In this document: piece by piece, positions 35,201-42,583 of the stretch
Layout of the letters: every line of letters starts with the position of its first letter
Position numbering within the stretch: position 1 is the stretch's first letter
Origin: Planctomycetota bacterium
GTDB taxonomy: Bacteria > Planctomycetota > MHYJ01 > WSZJ01 > JACPWG01
Reading direction: 5' to 3'
NCBI GenBank assembly: GCA_016197205.1
Contig: JACPWG010000167.1
Coordinates: forward strand, 1-56,173
Length of the DNA stretch: 56,173 nucleotides
Program-made: the position numbers and the translations under genes
The notes under the pieces: generated by a model
What the model was told of the DNA's origin: nothing
What the model saw: the letters and a program-made list of their open reading frames with translations, nothing else
Databases searched by the model: none

Positions 35201-35602
35201 GCCTCCGCGAGCTGGGACCGGACCGTTCGGCTCTGGGACCTCGCGAAAGACGGGGGCTGCAGGGTGCTGACGGGGCACGAGAACTGGGTCTACTCGGTGG
35301 CGTTCGGGCGAGAAGGCAGGCTTCTGGCGTCGGCGGGCCAGGACGGCACGGTGCGGATATGGGATGTGGCGTTGGGAGCGGAGCTCGTCTGCCTCCGTGC
35401 GGGGGCGGAGGTGATCGACGTGGACTTCGATCCGCGCGGGCGATGGCTGGCCTCGTGCGGGGCGGAGCATGCGTTGCGGCTGTGGGATTTCGCGGCGATC
35501 GAGCGCCTGCTCACGGCGCCGCCGGCGGAGCTGCTGCGGCAGGCCGAGGCGCGGGCGGCGCTGCGGTTCGGCGACCTGGTGCCGGCGGAGGAGCTGCGGT
35601 GA
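32246..35602 (+). CDS. Membrane-spanning Ser/Thr protein kinase with WD40 propellers
   Basis: 1118 residues. After a low-complexity head (1-75), a Hanks-type kinase domain spans about 82-395: GKGGMGVVYRA glycine loop, catalytic lysine in VALKFPL, HRDIKPGN near 202, DFGLAKV near 250, and GTPAYMSPEQ. An insert of about 25 residues sits between the HRD loop and DFG. A transmembrane helix lies at about 409-432 (VLVAAVALALAVAAVFVF). About 14 WD40 units fill 515-1085 (FSPDG...LASAS...VRLWD), enough for two seven-bladed propellers outside the membrane. The kinase would signal inside the cell in response to a ligand on the propellers (inference). GTG start with GAGGGGA upstream. No phosphatase neighbour. 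Confidence 0.93.
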   Translation: MAEPKLPEDVAGDPPSGREPPLPSLPFSLTPRRDWASSSTGGGDGVGAAAPDPRAQTAAPEPSSLRVSGLAGGTRPEALFAGRYELGPQLGKGGMGVVYRARDRQLRRDVALKFPLAEGASSGDVQRLYREARAAAALQHPGVVQVLDVGEFAGRPYFTMELVDGEQVSDLVREGRLPPREAVEIARQLADALDYAHARGVLHRDIKPGNVVLRREEVGPSAGGGTSEAGAHGGGPGRAPGRVSAKLVDFGLAKVARRTSSSSDSREGLPSSKGVTRVGTALGTPAYMSPEQLEGATAVDGRTDIYALGATLYEMLTGHAPFHDSSHLAHLLERIRVEEPASPRLLAPEVDADLESICRHCLAKRPEDRYQSAGALAEDCRRWLAGESISGRPPSLRKLLGLLVRRNRTAVLVAAVALALAVAAVFVFLARERGLRREAEGHQRESERRLACAVREMGLRALAGRDVRAAQVLLAGSLAMHDQVETRKHLADAWTRPGRLLWSSGQIGRGLAVAAGPDGKRFATGGEDFAIRVWDASDGRELWVRRGHVGAVHAVAFDPGGDRIVSGSYDGTARIWDAETGKELATHRGHKGAVWSAAFAADGRTVATAGEDGFVRLWDPASGQDVHEPLRHDDSVHDVASSPDGRWLASASFDGKVRIWRAGTYELSQTIERDRGWVYCVAFSPDGRWLASGTDDRNVRVSNVETGQETLTLRGHERPVQQVAFSPDGKLLLSTSLDQTVRVWEVDSQNEVFTLHGRAGGSWGMRAAFVGGRRRVACGDLEGRLQAWDLDAKEVVRLRGHEGDVWGVAFGPGGRELVSGGEDKTVRVWDVERREEVAKLCGHSDRVSGVAFSPDGAHLASAGRDHSVRLCTLAGSKEERTLSGHAAEVIDVSFSPDGRRLASVGEDHEGRIWDVETGKLLWRLQGHGAGVAGVAFSADGRRVATGGYDRFVRTWDAETGAGKQVLAGHENKAEGVSFSPDGRLLASASWDRTVRLWDLAKDGGCRVLTGHENWVYSVAFGREGRLLASAGQDGTVRIWDVALGAELVCLRAGAEVIDVDFDPRGRWLASCGAEHALRLWDFAAIERLLTAPPAELLRQAEARAALRFGDLVPAEELR

Positions 35603-36107
35603 GGGGGCGGAGGCGGGGAGGGGGGTGGAGGATCTGGGAGCGGATGTGAAAAAAAGTTGAGTGGATGGAAGGGGGACGAAAACACAGAGGCACAGCGCGG
35701 CGGGACCGCAGCCAAACGACGACGGAACCACAGATTTCACAGATTAACGACGATTTCACAGATTCGTAATCTGTGTAATCGCGTCGAATCTGTGAAATCT
35801 GTGGTTTTCGTGGCGTTCGACACAAGCAAAAATTGTCGCAAGAAAACAAATTTCGAACCTGCATGGTCAAATCGGGCAGCGGGTGGGTAACACGTTTCCG
35901 TGTCCGGACGCAGGGGCGGGCCTTGGGCCCGCTCTGTTGACGACACCGCGCACACCAACGGCTTGCGGCCAGTCGTGGGCGCCCACAAGGGGCGCCCCTA
36001 CGGTAGGTGGCCGACGGCAGGCTGTAACAGACGTTTGAACCATGCCCAAACTCCGATTGCGGGAAATGGCGAACTTCCTCGGGTTCTCTTCCGTCGGCAA
36101 CGCGCTC
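35603..36107. repeat. Repeat-rich spacer with CACAGATTT palindrome
   Basis: CCACAGATTTCACAGATT (35728-35745) and its exact inverse (35787-35804) form an 18-bp inverted pair around further CAGATT units. It is preceded by ACGACGGAACCACA, like the module at 8-21. A GTAGGGGCGCC-type hairpin lies at 35977-36004. Nothing coding is seen. Confidence 0.7.
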
Positions 36108-36261
36108 TTGTGGTGCAGGGCTTCCGCCCTGCACCGGCGGGACAGCAGGATTGGGAATCACCGAGCCCGTGGGATGCGGACGCGACTCCGGGGGAAGTGG
36201 GGGAGGCGCTTCTGACGCTCCATGCGACAACGGGTGCGGGTCGGAAGCCCTGCACCACAAG
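36108..36261 (+). repeat. Dispersed element R2, copy B
   Basis: Second copy of the element at 16879-17031, opposite orientation. Starts TTGTGGTGCAGGGCTTCCGC and ends CGGAAGCCCTGCACCACAA. The right end is six bases from the stop codon of the convergent HEAT-repeat gene. Confidence 0.7.
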
Positions 36262-36267
36262 GAAGGC

Positions 36268-37668
36268 TCAAGTCGCCTGGTCAGGGGAAGCCTCACCAGC
36301 ACGACTCCGCGAGTCGCTGGGCAGGTCCTCCTCGGCCACCATGGAGAGCGAACCCTCGTCGACGTGAGCCATGCTCAGCTCCCCGTGCTCCGGTGGAGGG
36401 GTGGCGATGGAGAGGCAGCCGGCGGTAGGGCCGCCGAGCCGGGTCTGGATGGCCTTCACCGCCTCCTGCACGGCTTCGCGCAGTCCCCCGCCCAGCAGAC
36501 GCCGGGTCCCTTCGACGCAGGCCATGAGGGGCTCGATGGCGGAAAGCGTCCCGACCGCGGCGAGGGCGCGCGCGGCGGCGAGCCTCACTTCCGGCTCCGG
36601 CCGCTGGAGCAGCTCCAGGAGAGTGCTCTCCGCGCCTTCCCCGCCCGTGGCGCCCAGGAACTCCGCGATGGCCGCCCTGGTCTCCGGGTCCGCGCCGTTT
36701 CGTAGCGCGAGGATCTCGCCCGCGTTCGCGGTCTCTTTCAGCTCGGCAAGCCCCCGAATCGCCAGCGCGCGAAGACGGGGCCGCTTGGACCCGACCAGCG
36801 AGGCGAGCAGGGGGGTGAGCCTCTCCGGCGGCATTTCCTCGATGAGCCGCTGCGTGGCCTCCATCCGCGCGCCCACCTCCGAGTCCTCGGCGAGGGCGAT
36901 CCGCTCCAGGTGGCGCCAACAAATTTGGCGCAGCGGCAGGGAAGCGAGGATTTTCGAGTCGAAGTCGGCTTCGGCGGGAGGCTCGGGCGCGGGCCGGCTC
37001 GGGGGCGGACCGGAGGTCCCGAGTTCCAGCCGGCGCTTGCGCGCGACCGCGGTCGACCGTGGTCGGAGCGCGGACAGCTCCGGTTCCGGGTTGCGTCGGG
37101 CCTCCAGCTCAAGCGCCTTCGCCGTGGCGAGGATGCGCAGGAGCGTGGAGAGGATCGGGCCCGCCCGCCAGGGAGAACCGCTCTGGACGAGGATGAGGGA
37201 CCCGTCCTCCAGCCGTGCTTCCGGGCCCAGGCCGAGGAGGATCAAGCGAACGCGCGCCTCGCGATCGAGGCCGGCCGCCTCGGCCGGACCCGTGCCGTTG
37301 AGGACCCCTTCCCAGCGGATCGGCGCCGCGGCGAGCACGGAGCCGAGGTTCGCCAGGAGCCCGCGGACCTGTTCGGGCAGACCCTCGTAGGAAAACTCTA
37401 CCCCGGGAAACCGCCCCTGCCCATGGACGACGTACTCCGTGCTTCGCCTGCCGCGCGAATGGGGGCCCCGAAGGGTACGGACCTCGACCCCGAAGCCTTC
37501 GAGCCTGCCCAGCAAGCGTCCCGGAAAGGGACCGTGACCGACCCGCCAGTCAAGTCCGGAGACGCGCGCGGCCCCTTGCCAAGCATAGAAAGTGCACGTG
37601 TAGCGCCACGTCAGCGCCGTGACGCCCGCGGCCGCCCCGAGCACCAGAAGTTGAGGGAGTTCCAGCAT
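36268..37668 (-). CDS. Membrane-anchored HEAT-repeat protein
   Basis: 466 residues. One N-terminal helix (LPQLLVLGAAAGVTALTW) anchors it; a beta-rich region (about 25-170) and a basic/proline linker follow. Then four or five HEAT-like helical pairs run from about 250 to 430 (RLTPLLASLVGSKRPRLRALAIRGLAEL, GAESTLLELLQRPEPEVRLAAARALAAVG, SAIEPLMACVEG). HEAT repeats are protein-binding scaffolds; no enzyme motif is seen. The ATG at 37668 has GGAG nine bases upstream and fits the promoter at 37741-37770; an ATG at 37728 lies too near the -10. The much longer frame to 38052 crosses a repeat and is rejected. Function unknown. Confidence 0.75.
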   Translation of the reverse strand: MLELPQLLVLGAAAGVTALTWRYTCTFYAWQGAARVSGLDWRVGHGPFPGRLLGRLEGFGVEVRTLRGPHSRGRRSTEYVVHGQGRFPGVEFSYEGLPEQVRGLLANLGSVLAAAPIRWEGVLNGTGPAEAAGLDREARVRLILLGLGPEARLEDGSLILVQSGSPWRAGPILSTLLRILATAKALELEARRNPEPELSALRPRSTAVARKRRLELGTSGPPPSRPAPEPPAEADFDSKILASLPLRQICWRHLERIALAEDSEVGARMEATQRLIEEMPPERLTPLLASLVGSKRPRLRALAIRGLAELKETANAGEILALRNGADPETRAAIAEFLGATGGEGAESTLLELLQRPEPEVRLAAARALAAVGTLSAIEPLMACVEGTRRLLGGGLREAVQEAVKAIQTRLGGPTAGCLSIATPPPEHGELSMAHVDEGSLSMVAEEDLPSDSRSRAGEASPDQAT

Positions 37669-37740
37669 GGAGCTTTTCTCCGCGTCGCGCGCCCGGACTG
37701 GCGGAAAGGAGGGGAATGCGCGGGACATGCCGACAGCTTC

Positions 37741-37770
37741 ATTGTAGCCCGGCGCTGCGGACGGGTGCAA
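37741..37770 (-). promoter_or_regulatory. Sigma-70 promoter of the HEAT-repeat gene
   Basis: Minus strand: TTGCAC (37765-37770), 18 bp, TACAAT (37741-37746), giving a leader of about 65 nt before the ATG at 37668. Confidence 0.75.
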
Positions 37771-37869
37771 CTCCAAGCCTATCGGCGGCCGGGGCTCCCA
37801 CCCAGTAACCGCCGAGGGCGGGAAATCGGCGCGAGTGATTCGAACGCCGTGGCACTGCGGCCGAACGGA

Positions 37870-38100
37870 AAGACCGAACCACGAGCGTGAGCGAGCGGTC
37901 CCGCGGCGTGGTCGGACAACGCAGGATTGCAGCTCGCCCAAGTCGTGGGCTTCCGCGCAGCCGACGGGCGAGAGTGCCACAACCTCACCTGCGCCGGCCG
38001 GGCCCAGGACGGTCACACGCAGGTCGGCGGGTTCGAACCCGGGGGGGCCCAAGAACCTCCCGAGACCGCTCCCTCACGGTCGCGGTTCCGTTTGCCCGCT
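37870..38100. repeat. Inverted GAGCGGTCCC-type repeat block with tRNA-like T-arm
   Basis: CGTGAGCGAGCGGTCCCG (about 37886-37903) and GAGACCGCTCCCTCACGG (about 38067-38085) are related and inverted. Their motif recurs at about 43480-43512. Near the right arm, GGGTTCGAACCC (38029-38040) looks like a tRNA T-arm, but no acceptor or anticodon stem fits. No coding sequence. Confidence 0.5.
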
Positions 38101-38109
38101 TGGAATCGC

Positions 38110-38138
38110 TTGGCCCCGCGCCGGGCCTTCGGTAGAAT
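38110..38138 (+). promoter_or_regulatory. Sigma-70 promoter of the MBL-AI2E-kynA-kynU operon
   Basis: TTGGCC (38110-38115), 17 bp, TAGAAT (38133-38138), 44 bp before the first ATG. Confidence 0.7.
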
Positions 38139-38182
38139 GCGCCCGTTTGCATCCGATCCCCCCAGGCCGCGAGGGCCCGAGG

Positions 38183-39031
38183 ATGTCCTTTTCCTTCTCC
38201 GTGCTCGCCAGCGGGAGCAGCGGAAACTCGACGCTGATCTCCACGGGCGAAACGCGCTTCCTCATCGACGCGGGCACGCTGCCGCGTGCCTACCTGCCGG
38301 CCCGGCTCGCGGAGCTGGGCATGCGCTGCGAGGACTTGCACGGCATTCTCGTGACGCACGCGCACTCCGATCACCTCGGCTCCGCGGCCTTCCGACTCGC
38401 CGAAGACGCGGGCGTGCCGCTTTACGTCCACCCGTCCCTCCTCGAAGCGAAGTTCGCCACCCCCTCGGGCCGGAGGCGCCAGAAGCACCTGCGACGCTTC
38501 CAGCTCCAACGGCGCCTGCACACGTTCGACGGCGAGCCGTTTCGGCTGCGCGACGTCTGGGTGGAGCCCCTCCCGACGCCGCACGGCGATCGGGAGCTGA
38601 TCGGCGCGACCCACGCCTTTCGCCTGCGCGCGGAAGGGCCGGCGGAGCGCGTCCTCCTCTACGCGACCGACCTCGGCCATTTTCCTGAGGGGCTGGTCGC
38701 CCCGCTCGCGTCCGCGGACGCGGCGGTGCTGGAGTCGAACCACGACCCGGAGCTGGAGCGCCGGTCGGGCCGGCCCGAGGCGCTCAAGACCTGGGTGCTG
38801 GGGGACCGCGGCCACTTGTCGAACGCCCAGGCCGCGGAGGCCGCGGCGCGCGCGTTCGCGACCGCCCCCGGCCGCGCACGGACGCTCGTCCTCGCGCACC
38901 TGAGCGAGCAATGCAACGCGCCGGAGCTGGCCGGGGAGACGACGCGCGCCGCGTTGACCGCGGCCGGCGTCACCGGGTGCCGCGTCGTCGTCGCGCGCCG
39001 CTCGGAGCGGACCGAGCAGGTGGACGTGTAG
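38183..39031 (+). CDS. MBL-fold hydrolase, YycJ/WalJ-like
   Basis: 282 residues. The start FSVLASGSSGNSTLIS is typical of the YycJ/WalJ group, and the metal motif THAHSDH is near residues 57-63. A distal LYATDLGHFPEG aspartate and ESNHDPE follow; a final metal-site-like His lies in LGDRGHLSNAQA. Members are phosphodiesterases or nucleases acting on nucleic acid ends; the substrate here is unknown. ATG with GAGG eight bases upstream, just after a promoter. First gene of a tight four-gene operon; only three bases separate it from the permease gene. Confidence 0.85.
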   Translation: MSFSFSVLASGSSGNSTLISTGETRFLIDAGTLPRAYLPARLAELGMRCEDLHGILVTHAHSDHLGSAAFRLAEDAGVPLYVHPSLLEAKFATPSGRRRQKHLRRFQLQRRLHTFDGEPFRLRDVWVEPLPTPHGDRELIGATHAFRLRAEGPAERVLLYATDLGHFPEGLVAPLASADAAVLESNHDPELERRSGRPEALKTWVLGDRGHLSNAQAAEAAARAFATAPGRARTLVLAHLSEQCNAPELAGETTRAALTAAGVTGCRVVVARRSERTEQVDV

Positions 39032-39034
39032 TCG

Positions 39035-40432
39035 ATGAGCAAGAAGAAAAAAAAGCACGGCCCCCCGCCGCCGCCCGCACCCCCAACCGTTCGCGGTCCC
39101 GACCTGGGCACGGCCGCGGCCCCGGCGCCGGTCGCGGTCGCCGTCGTCCCCGCGTCACCCGCGCCGGCGGCCTTGCCGTCCGCACACGTGCCCTCGGCCC
39201 CCTCCGCCGGCCCCGCGCCCGCCTACTTCACCTTCCAGGTCAACCGGCGCAGACTCCGGTTCGCCCTCCTCGCGACGGTCGGCGCCGCCGCGCTCGCGCT
39301 CGCCCACCACCTGCGCGACATCGTCAACCCCATCCTCCTCAGTCTCCTCCTCGCCTACGTCCTCAACCCCGTGGTCGCCTTTTTCGAACGCTACCACCTC
39401 CGCCGGCCCGTCACCGTCTTCTGCATCTACCTGCTCCTCGTCGGGTTCGCCGCCCTCGCCGTCATCGTCATCGTTCCCGCGGCCGCGACCCAGTCCGTGG
39501 ACTTCTACCGGCGAGCCGTGGTCGGCGACCAGTTCAAAGACACGAACGGGAACGGCGTCTGGGACGCCAGCGAGCCGATCACCCTCGACCTCGACGGCGA
39601 CCGCGTGGCGGAGCCCTCGTACCTGGAGCAAGGGCGGCTGAAAGTGCGCGGCTGGGTCGCGGCCTGGAACCAGGCCCACCCCGGGCACGAGCTCCAGCTC
39701 GATGAGCTGCTGGAGAAGGCGCGTGAGGCCCTCGCGCGGAACGGCCGCGAGCTCGCCGAAAAGGGGCTCGACGTGACGGGCACGCTCCTCGGCCTCCTCT
39801 CTTCCGGCCTCAGCGGGCTCTTCGCGGCGATCTCCTACGGCTTCCTCGTGCCCATGTACGTGTACTTCTTCCTCATTGGGATGAAGGACATCCAGGCCCG
39901 CGTGACCGAGTTCCTCCCCGGTCTCTATCGCGACGACATCCTGCGCATCCTGCGCGAGATCGATCACGCCGTATCGAGTTTCTTCCGGGGCAAGGTCGTC
40001 GTCTGCCTCCTCAAAGGGCTCGTCACGTTCCTCGGCCTCGCCCTGGTCGGTTCTCGCTTCTCGCTCGTCTTCGGCCTGCTCCAGGCAGGCGGCAGCGTCG
40101 TCCCCTTCCTGTCCGCCGTCCTCTCGCTGGTGCCGGCCCTCGTCGTGGCCTGGCTCGACCACGGATTGAGCGTCGGACCTCTCCTCGCCGTCGCGGCCGT
40201 CTTCGGCGCGGCGGAGGCCGCGGAGTTCGTCCTCACCCCCCTCATCCTCGGGAAAGAGGTCGGGCTCCACCCCGTCACGCTCATCGTCGCCCTTTTCGTG
40301 GGCGGGTCGCTCCTCGGGTTCCTCGGCGTCCTCCTCGCCGTCCCGCTCGCCTCGATCGTGAAGATCCTCTCCACCGAGTTCCTGCTGCCCCAGCTCCGCG
40401 CCCTCGCGCAGGAGCGCAAGGAGACCCCTTGA
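39035..40432 (+). CDS. AI-2E/PerM-family permease with an EF-hand-like loop
   Basis: 465 residues, with a Lys/Pro-rich cytoplasmic head (1-65) and about seven membrane helices: RFALLATVGAAALALAHHL, NPILLSLLLAYVLNPVVAFFERY, VTVFCIYLLLVGFAALAVIVIV, then four or five more from about 250. AI-2E family proteins are antiporters or exporters; the substrate is rarely known. Unusually, the external loop after helix 3 holds DTNGNGVWDASEP and DLDGDR (about 166-190), the spacing of a calcium-binding EF-hand/dockerin loop. The 3' end overlaps kynA by four bases. It may move a tryptophan-derived compound (inference from context only). Confidence 0.88.
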   Translation: MSKKKKKHGPPPPPAPPTVRGPDLGTAAAPAPVAVAVVPASPAPAALPSAHVPSAPSAGPAPAYFTFQVNRRRLRFALLATVGAAALALAHHLRDIVNPILLSLLLAYVLNPVVAFFERYHLRRPVTVFCIYLLLVGFAALAVIVIVPAAATQSVDFYRRAVVGDQFKDTNGNGVWDASEPITLDLDGDRVAEPSYLEQGRLKVRGWVAAWNQAHPGHELQLDELLEKAREALARNGRELAEKGLDVTGTLLGLLSSGLSGLFAAISYGFLVPMYVYFFLIGMKDIQARVTEFLPGLYRDDILRILREIDHAVSSFFRGKVVVCLLKGLVTFLGLALVGSRFSLVFGLLQAGGSVVPFLSAVLSLVPALVVAWLDHGLSVGPLLAVAAVFGAAEAAEFVLTPLILGKEVGLHPVTLIVALFVGGSLLGFLGVLLAVPLASIVKILSTEFLLPQLRALAQERKETP

Positions 40433-41232
40433 ACCCAGCGGAAGAATTCAGCTACGGCAGCTACCTGAAGATCCCCGAGCTGCTGTCCCTGCAAAAGACG
40501 CGGTCGGACCAGCACGACGAAATGCAGTTCATCGTGGTCCACCAGGTCTTCGAACTCTGGTTCCGGCTCGTCCTCCACGAGCTGGAGGCGATCCGCGCCG
40601 CCCTCTTCGGCAAGGACGCGGAACGGGCCACGCACCTCCTCGGACGCGTGAACGAGCTCCTGCGCATCGCCGCCGGGCAGTTCGACGTGATCGAGACGAT
40701 GCGCCCCTACGACTTCCTGAAATTCCGCGAAGTGCTCAAGCCGGCCAGCGGGTTCCAGAGCGTGCAGTTCCGGGAGATCGAGTACATCGCGGGGCTGAAA
40801 GACGCCCGCTTCCTCAGCCTCTTCGCCGGCGATCCCTCGGTCGAGCGCCTGCGCCGCCGTCTCTCCGAGCCCTCGCTCTGGGACGCCTTCCTCGCCCATC
40901 TCGACGGCCGCGGGCTGGCGTCGGCGCCCGAGGCCGCGCTCAAGAAGACCCTCGCCACGATCGAACGCGGCCAGGCCGGCAACCCGCTCCTGCTCCTCTC
41001 TCACGCGCTGATCGAGTTCGACGAGCGCGTTTCGGTGTGGCGCGCCCGGCACATCCAGATGACCGAGCGGATGATCGGCGGGCGGCCCGGCACCGGCGAG
41101 AAGCTCTTCCAGAAGCTCGCCGCGTCCGGCTACTCGGTGATGGGCTCGGGGGGCGTACACTACCTCGAGACGACCCTCCACAAGCGGTTCTTTCCGCTCC
41201 TCTGGGACCTTCGTTCGGAGCTCGAGCCATGA
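40429..41232 (+). CDS. kynA: Tryptophan 2,3-dioxygenase
   Basis: 267-residue heme enzyme opening L-tryptophan to N-formylkynurenine. Family motifs: SYGSYLKIPELLSLQ, DEMQFIVVHQVFELWF, MRPYDFLKFREVL, SGFQSVQFREIEY, and the heme His in RHIQMTERMIG near 207. The GSGGVHYLETTL ending is conserved. The start is TTG at 40429, overlapping the permease stop (TTGA) with AAGGAG five or six bases upstream; no later ATG preserves the conserved N-terminus. The 3' end overlaps kynU by four bases. Translation of the three genes is therefore coupled. Confidence 0.95.
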   Translation: MNPAEEFSYGSYLKIPELLSLQKTRSDQHDEMQFIVVHQVFELWFRLVLHELEAIRAALFGKDAERATHLLGRVNELLRIAAGQFDVIETMRPYDFLKFREVLKPASGFQSVQFREIEYIAGLKDARFLSLFAGDPSVERLRRRLSEPSLWDAFLAHLDGRGLASAPEAALKKTLATIERGQAGNPLLLLSHALIEFDERVSVWRARHIQMTERMIGGRPGTGEKLFQKLAASGYSVMGSGGVHYLETTLHKRFFPLLWDLRSELEP

Positions 41233-42473
41233 GCCGTGCGCGACCCGCGGCGCCGTCCCGGCCCCGCCCCGGCTCCCGTCGCGCAGCCCCGGCGAGCGCG
41301 CGCGCGGGGCAGGGACCCGCCGAGGAGGCGGAGCTGCTCCGCCTGCGCCCCGAGTTCCCGATCCTGGGGTCCAGCTCGTACCTCCTGAGCCATTCGATGG
41401 GCGCGATGCCGCGCGGCGTGAAGGAGAGCCTCGACGCCTACGCCGACGCGTGGGCGTGGGACGGCGCCGAGGCGTGGGACGAGTGGTTCCCGAACGTGCT
41501 CGCGTGGGGAAACGAGGTGGGCGCCCTGCTCCACGCGGAGCCGGACACGGTCATCTTCCACCAGAACGTCTCCGTCCTCATGGCCATCGTGGCCTCGAGT
41601 CTCGCCCCGACGCGGCGGCGGAACCGCGTCGTGTACACGGAGCTGAACTTTCCCACCAACCATTATTTCTGGCAGGCGCAGGCGGCGGTCGGCGTGCAAC
41701 CGGTGCGGATCGCGAGCCCAGACGGGATGACGATCCCGACGGAGCGGATGGTGGAAGCGATCGACGACCGGACGCTCGCGGTGCTCGTGGATCATGGGAT
41801 CTACGTGAGCGGGTATCTGCAGGACGTGGGCGCGATCGCGAGCGCGGCGGCGCGGCACGGCGCGGTGACGATCGTGGACGCCTACCAGACCGTGGGGTGC
41901 GTGCCCATCGACGTCCGGAGCTGGGGGGCGGACTACGTCCTCGCGGGGTCCCACAAATGGCTCTGCGGCGGACCGGGGGCGTCCTTCCTCCATGCACGGC
42001 CGGACCGGCTGCGCGAGTCCGAGCCGCGGATGGCGGGCTGGATTTCGCACGAGCGACCGTTCGCCTTCGAAGAGTCGCTCCGCTATGCGCCGAACGCGTA
42101 CCGGTTCGCCGGCGGGACGCCGGGCGTCGCCTCGCTGCACGCGGCGATGCCGGGGATCCGGCTTGTGCGGCGGGTCGGCGTGGAACGGATCCGGGCGAAA
42201 AACGTGCGGCAGATGAATAGGGTGATCGCCTTAGCCGAAGAGCGGGGGCTCCGCGTGAAGTCACCGCGCGACGCGGCGACGCGGAGCGGGGTCGTGTGCG
42301 TGGACTTCCCGGGCGCGGCCGAGGCGTGCCGCGAGCTGGTGCGGCGCCGGATCTTCGTGGACTACCGGCCGCAGGCGGGGATCCGGCTCTCCGCGCACTT
42401 CTACACGCGGGACGAGGAGGTCGACGCGTTCTTCGGGGCGTTGGACGAGCTGCGGCGCCGCGCGAAACGCTGA
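41229..42473 (+). CDS. kynU: Kynureninase-like PLP enzyme (aminotransferase class V fold)
   Basis: 414 residues. A low-complexity head (1-40) precedes a fold-type I PLP domain: TELNFPTN and the PLP-binding Asp in VDAYQTVGCVPIDV, with the Schiff-base Lys in GSHKWLCGGPG near 243. The small domain ends with DYRPQAGIRLSAHFYTRDEEVD, typical of kynureninases. It would cleave kynurenine to anthranilate and alanine. The position directly behind kynA supports this, but related class V enzymes (cysteine desulfurase- or isopenicillin epimerase-like) share the fold, so the substrate is inferred. Formamidase is missing nearby. Start ATG overlaps the kynA stop. Confidence 0.82.
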   Translation: MSRARPAAPSRPRPGSRRAAPASARAGQGPAEEAELLRLRPEFPILGSSSYLLSHSMGAMPRGVKESLDAYADAWAWDGAEAWDEWFPNVLAWGNEVGALLHAEPDTVIFHQNVSVLMAIVASSLAPTRRRNRVVYTELNFPTNHYFWQAQAAVGVQPVRIASPDGMTIPTERMVEAIDDRTLAVLVDHGIYVSGYLQDVGAIASAAARHGAVTIVDAYQTVGCVPIDVRSWGADYVLAGSHKWLCGGPGASFLHARPDRLRESEPRMAGWISHERPFAFEESLRYAPNAYRFAGGTPGVASLHAAMPGIRLVRRVGVERIRAKNVRQMNRVIALAEERGLRVKSPRDAATRSGVVCVDFPGAAEACRELVRRRIFVDYRPQAGIRLSAHFYTRDEEVDAFFGALDELRRRAKR

Positions 42474-42495
42474 CGACGGAGCGCGCGTGTCGGGG

Positions 42496-42525
42496 TTGCG
42501 GCGCGGGCGTCCTTCCCGCTATAAT
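42496..42525 (+). promoter_or_regulatory. Sigma-70 promoter of the 42584 gene
   Basis: TTGCGG (42496-42501), 18 bp, TATAAT (42520-42525), 58 bp before the ATG. Confidence 0.8.
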
Positions 42526-42583
42526 GGGGGCGCTCCGCGGTGGAGCGGGAGGGGGGAGGGACCTGTTCGTCGGGAGAGCCGAA

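Noticed and set aside
37985..38052. tRNA gene suggested by GGTCACACGCAGG...GGGTTCGAACCC
   Set aside because: The anticodon stem does not pair, the T-stem has mismatches and no acceptor stem can be closed. At most a remnant.
37669..38052. N-terminal extension of the HEAT-repeat gene (starts MGPPGFEPADLR)
   Set aside because: It runs through the promoter and a repeat block; the GFEP start is typical of spurious translation of TTCGAA-type sequence.
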